From assembly GCA_036502625.1 (NCBI GenBank), contig DASXYG010000015.1, positions 39,980 through 103,979 of the forward strand: 64,000 bases of DNA, in the 5' to 3' direction. The notes under the pieces were generated by a model. That model was not told the DNA's origin. It saw nothing but the letters and a program-made list of their open reading frames with translations, and did no database searches. A program made the translations under genes and the position numbers. The DNA is from DASXYG01 sp036502625. GTDB lineage: Bacteria > Actinomycetota > Actinomycetes > Streptosporangiales > Streptosporangiaceae. Below are positions 1 through 8,272 of the stretch, piece after piece. Position 1 is the first letter of the stretch. Each line of letters opens with the position of its first letter.

Positions 1-219
1 CTCAAGAGCGCGAAGTACACCGAGGACCCGTTCCTCGCGCCGTTCGCCACCGCGATGTCCACGGTGCCGAAGACGACCCCGGCCACGCCCAACTGGGTCA
101 GCGCCAACCAGGACAAGACCGTCGTCCAGACGATGATCGCGGACATCATCAAGGGCAAGCCGCTCGACGCCGAGGTCACCAAGGCGGACGGGCAGCTCGA
201 CGACCTGCTCAACCAGTAG
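1..219 (+). CDS. Sugar ABC transporter substrate-binding protein, C-terminal end (partial)
   Basis: Frame 1 is open from the first base and ends at TAG 217-219, giving the last 72 residues, which finish LDDLLNQ. The residue pattern (helical, with PNWVSANQDKTVVQTM and a final amphipathic helix) fits the C-terminal lobe of an extracellular sugar-binding protein. It lies 18 bp upstream of two MalF/MalG-type permeases, so it is probably the binding lipoprotein of the same importer. The N-terminus and promoter lie outside the window. The family call rests mainly on context. Confidence 0.75.
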   Translation, partial: LKSAKYTEDPFLAPFATAMSTVPKTTPATPNWVSANQDKTVVQTMIADIIKGKPLDAEVTKADGQLDDLLNQ

Positions 220-237
220 CCGATCCCGAGGCCGCAC

Positions 238-1245
238 ATGTCGCAGACCCCCACCGCGACGCGCGCGCCGGGCCGGGCGTTCAGCCCGCGCCCGGCGCCG
301 CGCCACCGCCCCCGCATCGGACGGCGGCTCGCCCGGCTCACGCCGTACGCCCTGCTGCTACCGGCCGTGCTGCTCATCGGCGGCCTGCTGCTCTACCCCG
401 CGTACCGCATGCTCGTGATGTCGTTCCAGAACGTCGGGCTGCCGCAGATCAGCGGCGTGCTGCCGGCGGAGAACGTCGGCGCGGGCAACTACACCGACGT
501 CCTCACCGACCCGGACTTCTGGCACGCGCTGCTCAACACCGCCCTGTTCGCCGTGGCCGCGGTCTCCTCGACGCTGGTCGTCGGCACGCTCGTCGGGCTG
601 CTGCTGCACCGGCTCGGCCGGGTCATGTCGACGATCGTGGCCACCGGGGCGATGCTCGCCTGGGGCACCCCGCAGATCACCGGCGCGATCGTCTTCAAGT
701 TCATGTTCGACGACACGTACGGCCTGGCCAACCAGGTGATGCGGCACGTACCCGCCGCGCTGACCCGTCCGGTGTTCGGCAACGTCGACTGGTCCGAGCA
801 CTCCTGGGTGCTGTCCACGCAGTCGGAGTACTTCCTCCTGCTGCTGTGCATCGTGTGGATGGGGTTCCCGTTCATCGCCGTCTCGGTCCTCGCCGGGCTG
901 AAGAGCGTGCCCAGTGAGCTGTACGAGGCGGCGCGGGTGGACGGCGCCGGCCCGTGGCGGTCGTTCTGGTCGATCACGTTCCCGGTGCTGAAGCCGATCT
1001 TCTCGATCCTCGGCGTCCTGTCGGTCATCTGGGACTTCAAGGTGTTCACGCAGCTCTACGTCATCAATGGCGGGCTGACCAACAAGGACGGCTTCAACCT
1101 CTCGCTGTACTCCTACTCCAAGGCGTTCGGGTTCGGCGCGCAGATGGGCCTCGGCGCGGCGATCGCGATCATCCTCACCGTGCTGCTGCTGATCATCACC
1201 GGCCTCTACATCCGCCAGATGGTGCGTACGGAGGGACTCGCATGA
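238..1245 (+). CDS. Sugar ABC transporter permease (MalF type)
   Basis: This 335-residue inner-membrane permease has a basic, proline-rich cytoplasmic N-terminus of about 30 residues and then about six hydrophobic segments. The EAA loop that docks the ATPase is visible at about residues 229-250 (EAARVDGAGPWRSF, then FPVLKP). It would form a heterodimer with the next gene, to which it is joined by an ATGA overlap. No ATPase gene is in the operon, which is usual for actinobacterial CUT1 importers that share an MsiK-type ATPase. The substrate is not evident from sequence. The GH3 hexosaminidase downstream suggests an amino sugar or oligosaccharide. Confidence 0.93.
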   Translation: MSQTPTATRAPGRAFSPRPAPRHRPRIGRRLARLTPYALLLPAVLLIGGLLLYPAYRMLVMSFQNVGLPQISGVLPAENVGAGNYTDVLTDPDFWHALLNTALFAVAAVSSTLVVGTLVGLLLHRLGRVMSTIVATGAMLAWGTPQITGAIVFKFMFDDTYGLANQVMRHVPAALTRPVFGNVDWSEHSWVLSTQSEYFLLLLCIVWMGFPFIAVSVLAGLKSVPSELYEAARVDGAGPWRSFWSITFPVLKPIFSILGVLSVIWDFKVFTQLYVINGGLTNKDGFNLSLYSYSKAFGFGAQMGLGAAIAIILTVLLLIITGLYIRQMVRTEGLA

Positions 1246-2087
1246 GCGCGCCGCGCCGCATGAGCGGCCGCATCGCCGTGAACCTGCTCGGCGCGGTCGT
1301 CTTCGTGATCGCCGTGTTCCCGGTGTTCTGGATGGTCTCGACGTCGATCAAGACGAACGGCGAGATCACCGGCGCAACACCGCACGTGATCCCGTACCAC
1401 CCGACCGGCGAGAACTACCGGTTCATCTTCGAGGTGGGCGTCGGCGGCAGCCCGTTCTGGCTGTACCTCCGCAACAGCCTCATCCTCGCGCTCAGCGCGG
1501 TGGTCATCACGGCGTTCGCGGCGCTGCTCGCGGCCACCGCCGTGGCCCGGTTCCGGTTCCGCGGCAAAGCCGTGGTGCTGGTGATGCTGCTGATCGTGCA
1601 GATGATCCCGTGCGAGGCGCTGGTCATCCCGCTGTTCCTGATGGTCAAGGAGGTCGGGCTGTACGACAAGCTGCCCGGCGTCATCGCCGTGTACGTCGGC
1701 ACCACGCTGCCGTTCGCGATCTGGATGCTGCGCGGGTTCGTCGCCGCCGTCCCCCGCGAGCTCGAAGAGGCGGCGGCCATCGACGGCGCCGGATGGTTCC
1801 GTACGTTCTGGCGCATCCTGTTCCCGCTCGTCGCGCCCGGACTGGTCGCGACCAGCATCTTCTCGTTCATCTCCGCGTGGAACGACCTCGTCTTCGCGCT
1901 GACGCTGCTCGGCGACAGCCACTACACGATGCCGGTGGCACTGGAGTACTTCTTCGGCCGGGACACCAACAACTGGGGCGCGATCATGGCGGCCTCCACG
2001 CTGATGACCATCCCGGTGATCGTCTTCTTCCTCTTCGTGCAGCGGCGCATGGTGACCGGCCTCACCAGCGGCGCCGTCAAGGGCTGA
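1242..2087 (+). CDS. Sugar ABC transporter permease (MalG type)
   Basis: This 281-residue permease has about six membrane segments. Its EAA motif (EEAAAIDGAGWFRTFW) lies near residues 173-190. The start is the ATG at 1242, which overlaps the stop of the preceding permease (ATGA) and so indicates translational coupling. The same frame is open upstream, but that extension is antisense-like noise inside the MalF gene. The C-terminus RRMVTGLTSGAVKG is typical of MalG-family proteins. It partners with the gene at 238 in a CUT1 importer. Confidence 0.94.
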   Translation: MSAPRRMSGRIAVNLLGAVVFVIAVFPVFWMVSTSIKTNGEITGATPHVIPYHPTGENYRFIFEVGVGGSPFWLYLRNSLILALSAVVITAFAALLAATAVARFRFRGKAVVLVMLLIVQMIPCEALVIPLFLMVKEVGLYDKLPGVIAVYVGTTLPFAIWMLRGFVAAVPRELEEAAAIDGAGWFRTFWRILFPLVAPGLVATSIFSFISAWNDLVFALTLLGDSHYTMPVALEYFFGRDTNNWGAIMAASTLMTIPVIVFFLFVQRRMVTGLTSGAVKG

Positions 2088-2118
2088 CCCCCGCACCGAA
2101 CCCGAAAGGCAGCAAGCG

Positions 2119-3588
2119 ATGAGAACCGACCCCGTGCTGCGCCGGCTGGCCAACGCGACCCTGCTGATCCCGTTCCCCAGCCGCGTGGCGCCCCGGTGGG
2201 TGCTGGACGAGCTGGAGAACGGGCTCGGCGGCGTCGTGCTGTTCTACTTCAACATCGGCGGGCCGCGGCAGATGTCGGACCTCACCAGGCGGCTGCGCGA
2301 GGCCGGCGGCGACCCCATCGTGTCGCTGGACGAGGAGGGCGGCGACGTCACGCGCCTCGGCCACCTGACCGCGAGCCCGTACCCGGGCAACGCGGCGCTC
2401 GGCGCGGTCGACGACACCGCGCTGACCCGGCGGGTGTACCGCGCGCTCGGCGAGGACCTGCGCGCCGTGGGCGTCACCGTGAACCTGGCGCCGTCCGTGG
2501 ACGTCAACGCCGCGGACGACAACCCGGTGATCGGCACCCGCGCGTTCGGCGCCGACCCGGAGATGGTCGCCCGCCAGGGCGTGGCCGCGATCAAGGGCCT
2601 GCGGGACGCCGGCATCGCCGCGTGCGCGAAGCACTTCCCCGGCCACGGCGCCACCCGGCAGGACTCCCACCACGGGCTGCCGACCGTGGACGCCGACCTC
2701 GACGAGCTCGACGTCCGCGAGCTGCCGCCGTTCCGCGCGGCGATCGAGGCGGGCGTCGACGCGGTCATGACCGCCCACGTACGGATCCCGTCCGTCACCG
2801 GCGACGAACCCGCGACGCTGTCGCCCGCCGCGATCACCGGCCTGCTCCGCGGACGGCTGGGCTACGGGGGCCCGGTGATCACCGACGCGCTGGAGATGCG
2901 CGGCGCGTCCGAGCTGCTCGGCGTGCCCGAGGCGTCCGTACGTGCGCTGCTGGCCGGGGCCGACCTGCTCTGCCTGGGCGCCGAGCAGGGCCCCGAGGTG
3001 GTGGCGGCGACGCGCGAGGCCATCGTGGCGGCCGTACGCGAGGGGCGGCTGCCCGGCGACCGCCTGGAGGAGGCGGCGCGCCACGCGACGCTGCTGCGCC
3101 GGGTCGTCCCCCCGCGCGGCGAGGCGGCCGCACGGCCCGAGCGCGACGGCGCGGACGTCGGCCTGGACGCCGCCCGCCGGGCGATCCGGGTCCGCGGCAC
3201 GATCGGCGAGCTGCGCGCACCGCTGATCGTGGAGATCGCCGCGCCGCCCGGCATGGCCGTCGGGAACGTTCCATGGGGCCTCGGCCACTGGCTGCCCGTG
3301 GACGGCGGCGAGCACCAGGCCGACGTGGCGCGGGTCGCACCGGAGACCGACCCGGCGCCGCTGCTGGACCGCGCGCGCGACCGGTCGCTGGTCGTGGTCG
3401 TCCGGGACGCGCACCGCTACCCGCACGCCCGTACGCTCGTCGACCGGCTCGTGGCCGGCCGGCCGGACGCCGTGGTCGTCGAGATGGGCATCCCCGCGTG
3501 GGCGCCCGACTCGGGCACGCACGTCGCGACGTACGGCGCCACCGCGGCCAGCGCACGCGCGACGCTGGACCTGCTCCTGCCGTCCTGA
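2119..3588 (+). CDS. Glycoside hydrolase family 3, beta-N-acetylhexosaminidase (NagZ-like)
   Basis: This 489-residue enzyme probably releases terminal GlcNAc-type sugars. The GH3 hallmark of bacterial hexosaminidases, KHFPGHG followed by QDSHHG, is at about residues 170-187 and carries the Asp-His general acid/base pair. The putative nucleophile is Asp256 in ITDALEMRG. A C-terminal region (about residues 350-489) resembles the GH3 C domain. There is no obvious signal peptide, so it may act in the cytoplasm on sugars imported by the upstream permeases. An AAAGG element lies about 10 nt before the ATG. It is the third gene of the importer operon, 31 bp after the MalG gene. Confidence 0.9.
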   Translation: MRTDPVLRRLANATLLIPFPSRVAPRWVLDELENGLGGVVLFYFNIGGPRQMSDLTRRLREAGGDPIVSLDEEGGDVTRLGHLTASPYPGNAALGAVDDTALTRRVYRALGEDLRAVGVTVNLAPSVDVNAADDNPVIGTRAFGADPEMVARQGVAAIKGLRDAGIAACAKHFPGHGATRQDSHHGLPTVDADLDELDVRELPPFRAAIEAGVDAVMTAHVRIPSVTGDEPATLSPAAITGLLRGRLGYGGPVITDALEMRGASELLGVPEASVRALLAGADLLCLGAEQGPEVVAATREAIVAAVREGRLPGDRLEEAARHATLLRRVVPPRGEAAARPERDGADVGLDAARRAIRVRGTIGELRAPLIVEIAAPPGMAVGNVPWGLGHWLPVDGGEHQADVARVAPETDPAPLLDRARDRSLVVVVRDAHRYPHARTLVDRLVAGRPDAVVVEMGIPAWAPDSGTHVATYGATAASARATLDLLLPS

Positions 3589-3617
3589 CCCGCGGCGCGC
3601 ACTGGCAGCATGGCCCC

Positions 3618-4343
3618 ATGGACACGCACCGGCCACGGGTCATCGGGCTGCTCGGCGGCATGAGCTGGGAGAGCAGCGCCGAGTACTACCGGCTGCTCAA
3701 CGAGCTCGTCCGCGACCGGCTCGGCGGCCTGCACTCCGCGCGCTGCGTGCTGGCCTCGGTCGACTTCGCCGAGGTCGAGGAGATGCAGGTCGCCGGGCGC
3801 TGGGACGACGCCGGGCGGCTGCTCGCCGAGGCCGCCGCTGGCCTGGAGGCGGCCGGCGCCGAGTCCGTGCTCATCTGCACGAACACGATGCACAAGGTCG
3901 CCGACACCGTACGGGACGCCATCTCCGTACCGCTGCTGCACCTGGCCGACGCCACCGCGGCGGCCGTGACCGGCGCCGGGCTGACGACGGTGGGGCTGCT
4001 CGGCACGGCGTTCACGATGGAGCAGGACTTCTACCGGTCGCGGCTGGCCGCGCACGGCCTCGACGTCCTGGTCCCCGGCGAGGCCGACCGGCGCGAGGTG
4101 CACCGCGTCATCTACGAGGAGCTGTGCCTGGGCGTGGTGCGCGAGGGGTCGCGGCGGGCGTACCAGGCGGTGATCGACCGCCTGGTGGCCGCGGGCGCGG
4201 GCGGCGTCATCCTCGGCTGCACCGAGATCGAGCTGCTGATCGGGACGGACGACAGCCCGGTGCCGGTGTTCCCGACCACCCGGCTGCACGCCGAGGCGGC
4301 GGTGCGCTGGTCGCTGGGCGAGGACGCGCTCACATCGGCATAG
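3618..4343 (+). CDS. Aspartate/glutamate racemase family protein (amino-acid racemase)
   Basis: This 241-residue protein starts with VIGLLGGMSWESS, typical of the aspartate/hydantoin racemase superfamily. The two catalytic cysteines are present: Cys87 in ICTNTMHK and Cys201 in LGCTEIEL, consistent with PLP-independent two-base racemisation. The start is the ATG at 3618; the frame extends upstream into the GH3 gene without homology. It sits 29 bp after the GH3 gene and may be co-transcribed. Its 3' end overlaps the convergent membrane-protein gene by 14 bp. A D-amino acid product could feed wall metabolism, but the substrate is not known from sequence. Confidence 0.9.
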   Translation: MDTHRPRVIGLLGGMSWESSAEYYRLLNELVRDRLGGLHSARCVLASVDFAEVEEMQVAGRWDDAGRLLAEAAAGLEAAGAESVLICTNTMHKVADTVRDAISVPLLHLADATAAAVTGAGLTTVGLLGTAFTMEQDFYRSRLAAHGLDVLVPGEADRREVHRVIYEELCLGVVREGSRRAYQAVIDRLVAAGAGGVILGCTEIELLIGTDDSPVPVFPTTRLHAEAAVRWSLGEDALTSA

Positions 4344-5397
4344 GCGGCGTCGGCCCGCCGATGTGGAAGATCTTCACGATCAGCGGGGTGTCCATCAGCG
4401 TGTGCGGCGCGATCGCGTGGTACGCCCAGACGTGCGCCCACGCGTTGCCGGTGCGCAGCGTGATGTAGGACTTGAACATGCCCGGCACGGCGTACGTCAG
4501 CAGTACGAACGCGACCGACAGCGCGGCGTCGCGCGGCGTGGCGAACACCGTCCAGCCGTCGAAGAAGTGCAGGCCGGCGTACGTCAGGCCGCCGAGCACC
4601 ACGGTCGCGGGCACCGATCCGGACAACCGCAGCAGGCGCGGCAGCAGGATCGCGTACACGAAGACCATCGTGGGCAGCACCGTGCCGAGGAAGTACAGCC
4701 CGAACGTCAGCGGCGCGCCGATCGCGATCTGCCGCGGCGCCAGCTCCAGGATCGCGTGGCTGCCGAGCGTGAGCTGGAACGTGCCCTCCAGAACGAGCAC
4801 CACGACGATCACGAGCAGGTCGCCGCGCCGGTTCGCGGACTTCAGGTTGAGCTGCGTGGAGCTGTAGCGGCGGCGGAACCACAGGTACGGCAGCAGCGCG
4901 TAGCCGACCACGTTGTACGCCGCCCAGACGAAGGTCTCGGCGGGCGTGACGGTCTGGGTGGTGCCGAACAGCGTGCCGTCGAGGTGGAAGCTGATCGCGT
5001 GGTAGCCGAGCGCGTGGCCGAGCAGCAGCCCGCCCACCGACAGCGCCGCGCCGTACGCCAGCAGCCCGTACGTCTCCGCGCGCAGCCGCCGCCCGGCCGG
5101 TGCGCGCTCGGCCATCCGTACGGGCGGCCGCCGCCGGGTCAGCGCGTACACGATCATCATCAGCAGCGCGACCTCGACCATCTCCACGTGCGGTGAGATC
5201 AGCCGGTCGGCCACCGACATGTGCGCCACCCGCGGCTGGTCGAACGGCAGGTGGCCGCCGGCGACCACGGCGACCAGCACGTCCACCGCGATCAGACCGA
5301 GCGCGGTGCCCCAGACCGCGGGCCGCCGGACGAAGTCGCGCAGCCGCGAAGGCCCGTGTGGCGGGCGCGTTCCGGCCGCCGGCGTCGTACGCATCAT
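4330..5397 (-). CDS. Polytopic membrane protein, possibly distant CPBP/Abi-like
   Basis: This is a 355-residue protein with about eight hydrophobic segments and a basic cytoplasmic N-terminus. Buried polar residues late in the protein (LHFFDGW, and AHVWAYHAIAPHTLMD near the C-terminus) loosely recall the intramembrane His/Asn motifs of CPBP proteases. The canonical EExxxR motif is not evident, so no enzymatic function is asserted. It is transcribed divergently from the TetR gene across a region with two palindromic operators, so it is the probable regulatory target. Its 3' end overlaps the racemase gene by 14 bp. Confidence 0.75.
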   Translation of the reverse strand: MMRTTPAAGTRPPHGPSRLRDFVRRPAVWGTALGLIAVDVLVAVVAGGHLPFDQPRVAHMSVADRLISPHVEMVEVALLMMIVYALTRRRPPVRMAERAPAGRRLRAETYGLLAYGAALSVGGLLLGHALGYHAISFHLDGTLFGTTQTVTPAETFVWAAYNVVGYALLPYLWFRRRYSSTQLNLKSANRRGDLLVIVVVLVLEGTFQLTLGSHAILELAPRQIAIGAPLTFGLYFLGTVLPTMVFVYAILLPRLLRLSGSVPATVVLGGLTYAGLHFFDGWTVFATPRDAALSVAFVLLTYAVPGMFKSYITLRTGNAWAHVWAYHAIAPHTLMDTPLIVKIFHIGGPTPPMPM

Positions 5398-5420
5398 GTC
5401 TCCCCCATCGCGAACCGTAG

Positions 5421-5462
5421 TAGCACAGTCGTGCTGAAACCGAAGCTAGCACGACTGTGCTA
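5421..5462. promoter_or_regulatory. Twin palindromic operators between membrane-protein and TetR genes
   Basis: Positions 5421-5435 (TAGCACAGTCGTGCT) and 5448-5462 (AGCACGACTGTGCTA) are exact reverse complements separated by 12 bp. Each half is itself a palindrome with AGCAC and GTGCT arms. This is the layout expected for two TetR dimers acting on a divergent promoter. The sites lie 24 bp from the membrane-protein start and 10 bp from the TetR start. Binding by the adjacent TetR protein is inferred. Confidence 0.85.
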
Positions 5463-5472
5463 AAACAGGTAG

Positions 5473-6069
5473 ATGCCGCGAACCGTGGACGCCGGGCAGC
5501 GCCGTACCGCCATCGCCGAGGCGGTCTGGCGGGTCATCCGCCGCGACGGCCTGGAACACGCCTCGGTGCGCGGCGTCGCCGCCGAGGCCGGCCTGTCGAT
5601 GGGCTCGCTGCGCCACTGGTTCGGCACCCAGTCCGAGCTGCTGGCCTTCGCCATGCGGATGGTCATCGACCGCATCATCGACCGCGTACGGGAATGCCCG
5701 GCCTCCGATGACGCCCGGGCCTTCGTCGAGCGGGTGCTCGGCGAGCTGCTGCCGCTCGACGACGACCGGCGCGCCGAGTCGGAGGTGTGGCTCGCGTTCG
5801 TCGCCCGCGCCCTGGCCGACCCCGACCTCCGGGTGCTGGCCGCCGAGAGCGACGAACGCCTGCGCGAGGCGTGCGGGATGCTGCTCGACGTGCTCGCCCG
5901 CGACGGCCAGTTCGACACCGCGCGCGACCGCGCCGTGGAGACCGAACGCCTCTACGCGCTGGTCGACGGCCTGCTCGTGCACGCGGTGATCACCCCGGGC
6001 CGCGGCACCGCGCCGCGGATGCGCGCCGTACTGGCCCGCCACCTCGACGATCTGCGCCCGCCCGGCTGA
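5473..6069 (+). CDS. TetR family transcriptional regulator
   Basis: This 198-residue protein has an N-terminal TetR helix-turn-helix at about residues 10-55 (AIAEAVWRVIRRDG, then VRGVAAEAGLSMGSLRHWFGTQSELL). It is followed by an all-helical ligand-binding domain. It is divergent to the membrane-protein gene with twin palindromic operators between them, so it most likely represses both that gene and itself. The ligand is unknown. Confidence 0.92.
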   Translation: MPRTVDAGQRRTAIAEAVWRVIRRDGLEHASVRGVAAEAGLSMGSLRHWFGTQSELLAFAMRMVIDRIIDRVRECPASDDARAFVERVLGELLPLDDDRRAESEVWLAFVARALADPDLRVLAAESDERLREACGMLLDVLARDGQFDTARDRAVETERLYALVDGLLVHAVITPGRGTAPRMRAVLARHLDDLRPPG

Positions 6070-6107
6070 CCCGGGCCATCGCGGCGGGCATCGCGGGCCC
6101 GGCCTGC

Positions 6108-6120
6108 GATACTGGGGGGT
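6108..6120 (+). promoter_or_regulatory. Leaderless-type -10 element of the Rrf2-like gene
   Basis: GATACT at 6108-6113 lies 7 nt before the ATG at 6121, and no Shine-Dalgarno sequence fits between them. This spacing puts the transcription start at or very near the initiator codon. The element is read by eye. Confidence 0.5.
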
Positions 6121-6588
6121 ATGCGACTCTCCGCGCGTGTGGACTACGCCCTTCGCGCCGCCATCGAGCTCGCCGAGGCGGGCGCCCAGGAGCGGGTGCC
6201 CGTAACGGCCGAGCAGTTGGCCACGGCCCAGCAGATCCCGCCGAAGTTCCTGGAGAACATCCTGGTCCAGCTTCGCCGCGCGGGTCTCGTCCGCAGCCAG
6301 CGCGGCCCGGTCGGCGGCCACTGGCTGGCCAGGTCGGCCTCGGAGATCACGCTCGCCGACGTCATCCGCGCCGTGGAGGGCCCGCTCGCCAACATCCGCG
6401 GCGAACTGCCCGAACACGTCGACTACCAGGGCCCGGCGAAGTCGCTGCAGCAGGTCTGGATCGCGCTGCGCGCCGCCGAGCGCGCCATCCTGGAGACCGT
6501 CACCCTCGACGCCGTCGCGCGCGGCACCCTGCCCACGCGGGTCAGGGAGCTGATCGACGACCCCGAGGCGTGGGCGGCCCGCGCCTGA
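6121..6588 (+). CDS. Rrf2 family transcriptional regulator lacking cysteines
   Basis: This 155-residue protein begins MRLSARVDYALRAAIELA and contains the Rrf2 winged-helix segment (AEQLATAQQIPPKFLENIL, then LVRSQRGPVGGHWLA). Classical Rrf2 members such as IscR and NsrR bind an Fe-S cluster through three cysteines. This protein has no cysteine at all, so it cannot sense through a cysteine-ligated cluster. It lies just after the TetR gene and 13 bp before the nei-like gene, with which it may be co-transcribed. Confidence 0.9.
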   Translation: MRLSARVDYALRAAIELAEAGAQERVPVTAEQLATAQQIPPKFLENILVQLRRAGLVRSQRGPVGGHWLARSASEITLADVIRAVEGPLANIRGELPEHVDYQGPAKSLQQVWIALRAAERAILETVTLDAVARGTLPTRVRELIDDPEAWAARA

Positions 6589-6601
6589 TCCGCGGGACCC
6601 G

Positions 6602-7375
6602 ATGCCCGAAGGCGACACCGTCTGGCACACCGCACGCGTCCTGCGCGACGCGCTCGCGGGCCACGAGCTGCTGCGCTCGGACTTCCGCGTCCCCAGCCTC
6701 GCCACCGTGGACCTCGCGGGCCGCACCGTGGACGACGTGGTGCCGCGCGGCAAGCACCTGCTCACCCGGGTCGCGGGCGGCCTGACGATCCACACGCACC
6801 TGAAGATGGAGGGCGTCTACCGGATCGTCCCGGCCGGGCGGCCCGTACGCGACCACCGCGTACGCCTGGTGCTCGCGACCGCGTCCCGGCAGGCCGTCGG
6901 CGTGTCCCTGGGCGTCGTCGAGCTGCTGCCCACCGCCGAGGAGCACCGCGTGGTCGGCCACCTCGGGCCCGACCCGCTGGGGCCGGACTGGGACGCCGAG
7001 GAGGCCGTACGCCGGCTGCTCGCCGAGCCGGACCGGCCGATCGGGTCGGCCCTGCTCGACCAGCGCAACCTCGCCGGCGTCGGCAACGTGTACAAGTCGG
7101 AGGCGCTGTTCCTGGCCGGGGTGCACCCGGAGACACCGGTACGCGACGTACGGAGGCCGGCCGCGGTGGCCGACCTGGCGCGGCGGCTGCTCGAGGCGAA
7201 CCGCGACCGCGTGAAGCGGGTGACGACGGGCGACCGGCGGAGGGGCGCCGAGCTGTGGGTGTACGGCAGGTGGGGGCTGCCGTGCCGCCGGTGCGGCACC
7301 CCGGTCGCCGGGGCGGGTTCGGGGGGCGGCGAGCGGGTGACGTACTGGTGCCCGGCCTGCCAGCCGGGCGGGTGA
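6602..7375 (+). CDS. Endonuclease VIII-like DNA glycosylase/AP lyase (Fpg/Nei family)
   Basis: This 257-residue base-excision repair enzyme starts MPEGDTVW. After Met removal, Pro is the catalytic N-terminal nucleophile, and PEGDT (rather than PELPE) marks the Nei branch over Fpg. The helix-two-turns-helix region contains LLDQRNLAGVGNVYKSEALF. A C-terminal zinc finger is visible (CRRCGTP, then WCPACQ), with the four cysteines in the usual pattern. It would excise oxidised pyrimidines or other damaged bases. It is 13 bp downstream of the Rrf2-like gene. Confidence 0.93.
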   Translation: MPEGDTVWHTARVLRDALAGHELLRSDFRVPSLATVDLAGRTVDDVVPRGKHLLTRVAGGLTIHTHLKMEGVYRIVPAGRPVRDHRVRLVLATASRQAVGVSLGVVELLPTAEEHRVVGHLGPDPLGPDWDAEEAVRRLLAEPDRPIGSALLDQRNLAGVGNVYKSEALFLAGVHPETPVRDVRRPAAVADLARRLLEANRDRVKRVTTGDRRRGAELWVYGRWGLPCRRCGTPVAGAGSGGGERVTYWCPACQPGG

Positions 7376-7417
7376 TCGCGGCCCCGCGGTACGCCGTCGC
7401 CGCGCGATTGTTTGGCG

Positions 7418-7429
7418 TACCGTAACCAC
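7418..7429 (+). promoter_or_regulatory. Leaderless-type -10 element of the MntR-like gene
   Basis: TACCGT at 7418-7423 fits the actinobacterial TANNNT consensus and lies 6 nt before the GTG at 7430. There is no Shine-Dalgarno sequence in that gap. This supports GTG 7430 over the in-frame TTG at 7412, which would lie upstream of the transcription start. Confidence 0.5.
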
Positions 7430-8119
7430 GTGACGGACGCACCCAAATGGCGATCTTCCTCGATCGAGGACTACGTCAAGGTGATCTACGGCCTGCGCGA
7501 GCGCGGCGACGACGTGACCACCTCGAGCCTCGCCGCCCGGGTGGGGGTGTCGGCGTCGTCGGCGTCCGGAATGGTGCGCAAGCTGGCGGGCCTCGGGCTG
7601 GTGGCGCACCGCCCGTACGGCACCGTCGAGCTCACCGCCGAGGGCATGCGGCTGGCGCTGGAGATGATCCGCCGCCACCGGCTGATCGAGCTGTTCCTCG
7701 CCGAGACGCTCGGCTACTCCTGGGACGAGGTCCACGACGAGGCGGAGACCATGGAGCACGCCGTCTCCGACCGCTTCATCGAGCGGGTGTACGCCCGGCT
7801 CGGCGAGCCCACCGTCGACCCGCACGGCGACCCGATCCCCGCGAAGGACGGCCGCATCAGCGAGCCCGACACCCGCCGCCTCGCCGAGCTCGAACCCGGC
7901 ACCGAGGGCGAGATCGCCCGCGTCAGCGACGCCGACCCGGACCTCCTGCGCTACCTCTCCGAACACGGCATCCGCCTGGGCGCCCCCATCCGCGTGGTCG
8001 AACGCCAGCCCTTCGGCGGCCCGTTGGTCGTCCGCGTAGGCCACCCCCCAAAGGACACCGAACGCACCTTCGGCGACGTCCTCGCCGGCGCGGTGTCCGT
8101 ACGGATCACCCGGGCGTAA
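7430..8119 (+). CDS. DtxR/MntR family metal-dependent regulator with MntR-type ligands
   Basis: This 229-residue protein has a winged helix, a dimerisation domain and a C-terminal FeoA/SH3-like domain (about residues 150-229). That is the full DtxR/IdeR layout. The metal ligands look manganese-type. The N-terminal IEDYVKVIY carries Asp where DtxR has Met10. The core DEAETMEHAVSD has Glu where DtxR/IdeR has Cys102, followed by the conserved Glu-His pair. These match the MntR set (Asp8, Glu99, Glu102, His103). It probably represses Mn uptake genes, which are not in this window. Confidence 0.88.
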   Translation: MTDAPKWRSSSIEDYVKVIYGLRERGDDVTTSSLAARVGVSASSASGMVRKLAGLGLVAHRPYGTVELTAEGMRLALEMIRRHRLIELFLAETLGYSWDEVHDEAETMEHAVSDRFIERVYARLGEPTVDPHGDPIPAKDGRISEPDTRRLAELEPGTEGEIARVSDADPDLLRYLSEHGIRLGAPIRVVERQPFGGPLVVRVGHPPKDTERTFGDVLAGAVSVRITRA

Positions 8120-8182
8120 GCAAAGGGCCATCGGCCTCGGCCCGCAGCACTTCACCTGCCCCGGACACCGGGCGCGGGGGTT

Positions 8183-8203
8183 CCGGGGGGCTCGGCCCCC
8201 CGG
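8183..8203 (+). terminator. GC-rich hairpin after the MntR-like gene
   Basis: CCGGGGGGC (8183-8191) pairs with GCCCCCCGG (8195-8203) around a TCG loop, 64 bp after the MntR-like stop. No U-tract follows, which is common for actinobacterial terminators. Confidence 0.6.
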
Positions 8204-8212
8204 GCTAACACA

Positions 8213-8272
8213 AGCGAAAGGCCAGTGGGGAAGCCGCGAAGCGGCGACCACACTGGCCCAGGAGCTTTCGCT
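8213..8272. terminator. Long nested hairpin between the MntR-like and clgR 3' ends
   Basis: Three nested arm pairs are visible: AGCGAAAG/CTTTCGCT (8213-8220, 8265-8272), GCCAGTG/CACTGGC (8221-8227, 8251-8257) and GCCGC/GCGGC (8233-8237, 8241-8245). The outer arm touches the clgR stop codon. The position between convergent genes suggests a bidirectional terminator. Confidence 0.7.

Noticed and set aside
954..1241. Upstream extension of the MalG permease frame
   Set aside because: It lies inside the MalF gene and has a random Arg/His/Gln-rich composition. The ATG at 1242 has the coupling overlap.
2077..3636. Long antisense open frame over the GH3 gene
   Set aside because: It mirrors the GH3 codons with Arg/Gly/Ala-rich shadow protein and has no family features. 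High-GC DNA makes such antisense frames common.
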